A DNA stretch of 7,754 nt, taken from positions 1 to 7,754 of the forward strand of contig JAEUIB010000229.1 in assembly GCA_016795255.1 (NCBI GenBank), given 5' to 3'. Below the pieces are notes generated by a model, which was given only the letters and a program-made list of their open reading frames with translations, was not told the DNA's origin and did no database searches. The position numbers and the translations under genes are program-made. This DNA comes from Planctomycetota bacterium (GTDB lineage: Bacteria > Planctomycetota > B15-G4 > JADJEK01). This document shows, piece by piece, positions 6,399 through 7,754 of this stretch (position 1 is its first letter; each line of letters opens with the position of its first letter).

Positions 6399-7463
6399 TC
6401 AGCTCCGGTGGATCAGGCGCTTCAGTTCGTCGGGATCCGACGAGCGGGCGAGCGCTTCTTCGACGGTGATGCGATTCGCGAGCACGTGTTCGGACAGCGA
6501 CGTGTTCATCGTCTGCATGCCGATCTTCTTGCTGGTCTGGATGATCGAGTAGATCTGGTGCGCCTTGTCGTCGCGCACGAGCGCGCGCACCGGCTGGTTC
6601 ACGAGCAGGATCTCGGCCGCCAGCGCGCGGCCCTTGCCGCTCGCGACCGGCACGAGCTGCTGACAGAACACCGCCTGCAAGCAGAACGACAACTGCGTGC
6701 GGATCTGCTGCTGCTGGTGGTGCGGGAACACGTCGATGATGCGGTTGATCGTCTGGACCGCGTCGGACGTGTGCAGCGTGCCGAACGTCAGGTGACCGGT
6801 TTCGGACAACAGCAGCGCGGCCTCGATCGTCTCGAGGTCACGCATTTCGCCGATCAGCACGCAGTCGGGGTCCTGACGCAGGATCGAACGCAGCGAGTTC
6901 TTGAAGCCGAGCGTGTCGGAGCCGACTTCGCGCTGGTTCACGAGGGCCGTCTTGTTCGAGTGCAGGAACTCGATCGGGTCCTCGATGGTCATGATGTGGA
7001 CCGGCTGCGTCTCGTTGATGTAGTCGATCATCGCGGCGAGCGTGGTCGACTTGCCGGAGCCGGTCGCGCCGGTCACCAGCACGAGTCCGCGCGGCAGATT
7101 GCAGATGTGCTCGCAGACCTTCGTCGGCAGCCCGAGATCGTCGAACGTCAACACGCGGTACGGGATGACACGGAGCACGGCGCCGACGGCGCCGCGCTGC
7201 ATGAACACGTTCGTGCGGAAGCGACCGAGGTCGCGGATGCCGAACGAGAAGTCGAGCTCGATGTTCTTCTCGAACGACGCCACTTGGTCGGTCGTCAGGA
7301 TCGAGTAGACGAGCGCCTTCGTCTCCTCGGCGCTCATCACCGGGAATTCCATCGGCAGCAGCGCGCCGGAAATGCGGATCCGCGGCGGACTTCCGGCCGT
7401 GATGTGCAAGTCGGACCCGTTGCGGTGTACGAGCAACTGCAGGAGTTCCTGCATGTTCGGCAT
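6399..7463 (-). CDS. pilT: Type IV pilus retraction ATPase PilT
   Basis: This cytoplasmic hexameric ATPase depolymerises pilins into the membrane and so drives twitching, surface sensing or DNA uptake. At 354 residues it has the usual PilT length. The N-terminal PAS-like part has the typical GSDLHITAGSPPRIRISG start (16-33). Core motifs are Walker A GATGSGKST (132-140, with Ala where Pro is most common), an Asp box EDPIEF (161-166), Walker B CVLIGE (201-206, Glu206) and a His box TGHLTFGTLHTSDA (222-235). The C-terminal PilT signature, AIRNLIRE in well-studied members, appears here as PVRALVRDDK (291-300). The ATG has GGAG 6 nt ahead; an ATG at codon 4 is possible but has poorer spacing. It is the first gene of the transcription unit and is followed after 2 nt by pilB. 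PilU is less likely because the gene is single and carries the PilT signature region. Confidence 0.94.
   Translation of the reverse strand: MPNMQELLQLLVHRNGSDLHITAGSPPRIRISGALLPMEFPVMSAEETKALVYSILTTDQVASFEKNIELDFSFGIRDLGRFRTNVFMQRGAVGAVLRVIPYRVLTFDDLGLPTKVCEHICNLPRGLVLVTGATGSGKSTTLAAMIDYINETQPVHIMTIEDPIEFLHSNKTALVNQREVGSDTLGFKNSLRSILRQDPDCVLIGEMRDLETIEAALLLSETGHLTFGTLHTSDAVQTINRIIDVFPHHQQQQIRTQLSFCLQAVFCQQLVPVASGKGRALAAEILLVNQPVRALVRDDKAHQIYSIIQTSKKIGMQTMNTSLSEHVLANRITVEEALARSSDPDELKRLIHRS
6403..6406 (-). promoter_or_regulatory. Shine-Dalgarno of pilB, inside the end of pilT
   Basis: GGAG on the minus strand, 6 nt ahead of the GTG at 6396, lies at the end of the pilT coding sequence. It supports the GTG start for pilB and coupling of pilT and pilB translation. 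Confidence 0.65.
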
Positions 7464-7500
7464 GGGTGGCTCCGTCGAACGTGCGCGCGCAACGCCACCC
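7464..7500 (-). promoter_or_regulatory. pilT ribosome-binding site within a possible leader hairpin
   Basis: GGAG (7470-7473) sits 6 nt before the pilT ATG. A 7-bp perfect inverted repeat, GGGTGGC (7494-7500) and GCCACCC (7464-7470), brackets a 23-nt loop. The proximal arm takes up the whole spacer between the Shine-Dalgarno and the ATG and the last base of the Shine-Dalgarno. If the stem forms in the mRNA it would hinder initiation of the first gene of the operon. This could be a regulatory element or a chance pairing in GC-rich sequence. Confidence 0.4.
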
Positions 7501-7664
7501 CACGGGACGAGGGCAGATCCCGCCCCTCCTGGAGTTGTGCGGACACACTCGGAGCCTCTTATCGGCGGACGGGACCCGCGGAGTTGAGGGTTCGAAGAAT
7601 GGATTTCCTCGGGGGATGCGGAGGCGGGGAATTGGGGATGGATCGAGAGGTCAGGACCGAGGGC

Positions 7665-7690
7665 GAGACCGAGACCCGAGACCGAGACCC
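7665..7690. repeat. 13-bp unit duplicated in tandem
   Basis: GAGACCGAGACCC occurs twice with no gap (7665-7677 and 7678-7690). Each unit is itself built from GAGACC and GAGACCC, and looser versions (GGACCGAGGGC) precede it. It abuts the 7-bp repeat array directly. It looks like slippage-generated low-complexity DNA. Confidence 0.85.
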
Positions 7691-7718
7691 GGTGACCGGT
7701 GACCGGTGACCGGTGACC
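7691..7718. repeat. Four perfect tandem copies of GGTGACC
   Basis: Four head-to-tail 7-bp units run without a mismatch, about 230 bp upstream of the pilT start. GGTGACC is palindromic except for its central base, so the array can also form small stems. A 7-bp unit changes phase by one base per copy, and perfect arrays of this size are prone to copy-number change by slippage. Whether it lies in a promoter, in the leader or beyond the start of transcription is not known. Confidence 0.88.
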
Positions 7719-7720
7719 GA

Positions 7721-7737
7721 CGGCGCGATGCGCGCCG
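7721..7737. other. GC-rich perfect hairpin next to the tandem repeats
   Basis: A 7-bp perfect stem, CGGCGCG and CGCGCCG, has a 3-nt loop and lies 2 nt from the end of the 7-bp array. No T-tract follows on either strand within the window, so it is a poor intrinsic terminator on its own. It could be the end of an upstream transcription unit that continues outside the window, or a protein-binding palindrome. Confidence 0.4.
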
Positions 7738-7754
7738 ACCGACCGCGCTTCGCG

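Larger units (their letters stand above)
7464..7754. other. Noncoding region upstream of pilT, reaching the window edge
   Basis: I see no convincing gene in these 291 bases; the open frames here are extensions or shadows of pilT-region frames without codon structure or a ribosome-binding site. The plus strand is markedly purine-rich from about 7575 to 7690, so the pilT-sense strand is pyrimidine-rich. The region should hold the operon promoter, but I found no sigma70- or sigma54-type pair good enough to mark. Its far end carries repeats and a hairpin, listed separately. Confidence 0.6.

Noticed and set aside
4672..6552. 626-codon open frame antisense to pilB and into pilT
   Set aside because: It is longer than pilB itself, but its translation is Arg/Asp/Leu/Val-rich with no domain or membrane pattern, as expected for the complement of a GC-rich gene. 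The opposite strand has every PilB motif.
5224..6887. 24-bp identical stretch shared by pilB (5224-5247) and pilT (6864-6887)
   Set aside because: It encodes the conserved LRQDPD part near Walker B in both ATPases. Homology with shared codon preference explains it.
7558..7596. GATAAG (minus strand, 7558-7563) as a -10 box for the pilT operon
   Set aside because: The sequences 16-18 nt upstream (around CAACTC) do not resemble a -35 element, and TTCGAA lies 27 nt away. This is too weak to annotate as a promoter.
6408..7709. 433-codon plus-strand frame antisense to pilT
   Set aside because: There is no recognisable motif, and its end runs through the tandem repeats. It is a shadow of pilT.
7464..7754. 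CRISPR array or tRNA in the repeat-bearing upstream region
   Set aside because: The repeats are 7 and 13 bp and contiguous without spacers, and no cloverleaf can be drawn.

Overview
The window is a GC-rich bacterial segment carrying a type IV pilus (T4P) locus on the minus strand, plus one unrelated-looking gene on the plus strand. Read in the direction of transcription (right to left), the minus-strand order is pilT (retraction ATPase), pilB (extension ATPase), pilC (inner-membrane platform), a membrane-anchored TPR protein, then two paralogous class III-signal prepilins. The first four genes are packed with junctions of +2, -4 and -11 nt, which indicates one polycistronic, translationally coupled unit. 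The pilins follow after 71 nt. A strong hairpin lies between the two pilins.

The two pilins share an N-terminal helix, a DVDGDGxGE loop, WxCYAWP and NQSGDLLQ motifs and a terminal WVPxN. This style of pilin, together with the PilT-PilB-PilC arrangement and high GC, reminds me of deep-branching Planctomycetota (or possibly Myxococcota-like environmental bacteria). That assignment is an impression, not a demonstrated placement.

Region by region: 1-1054 (+) holds a probably 5'-truncated gene for an N-terminally anchored protein with HEAT-like helical repeats. 1051-1105 is a short convergent junction with a hairpin. 1106-1813 (-) is the distal pilin and 1814-1954 is a spacer with a terminator-like hairpin. 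1955-2629 (-) is the proximal pilin, 2701-3393 (-) the TPR protein, 3383-4609 (-) PilC, 4606-6396 (-) PilB and 6399-7463 (-) PilT. 7464-7754 is noncoding and contains an inverted repeat over the pilT ribosome-binding site, a 13-bp direct duplication, a 4x7-bp perfect tandem repeat and a GC-rich hairpin.

Working together, PilB drives addition of processed pilins through PilC and PilT drives their removal. The TPR protein is positioned to be an envelope-side accessory factor. Secretin, alignment proteins (PilM/N/O/P/Q) and prepilin peptidase are not in the window and must be encoded elsewhere. The system is recognisable rather than wholly new. The least described parts are the TPR protein, the pilin family with its putative metal loop and shifted cysteines, and the repeat-bearing upstream region.
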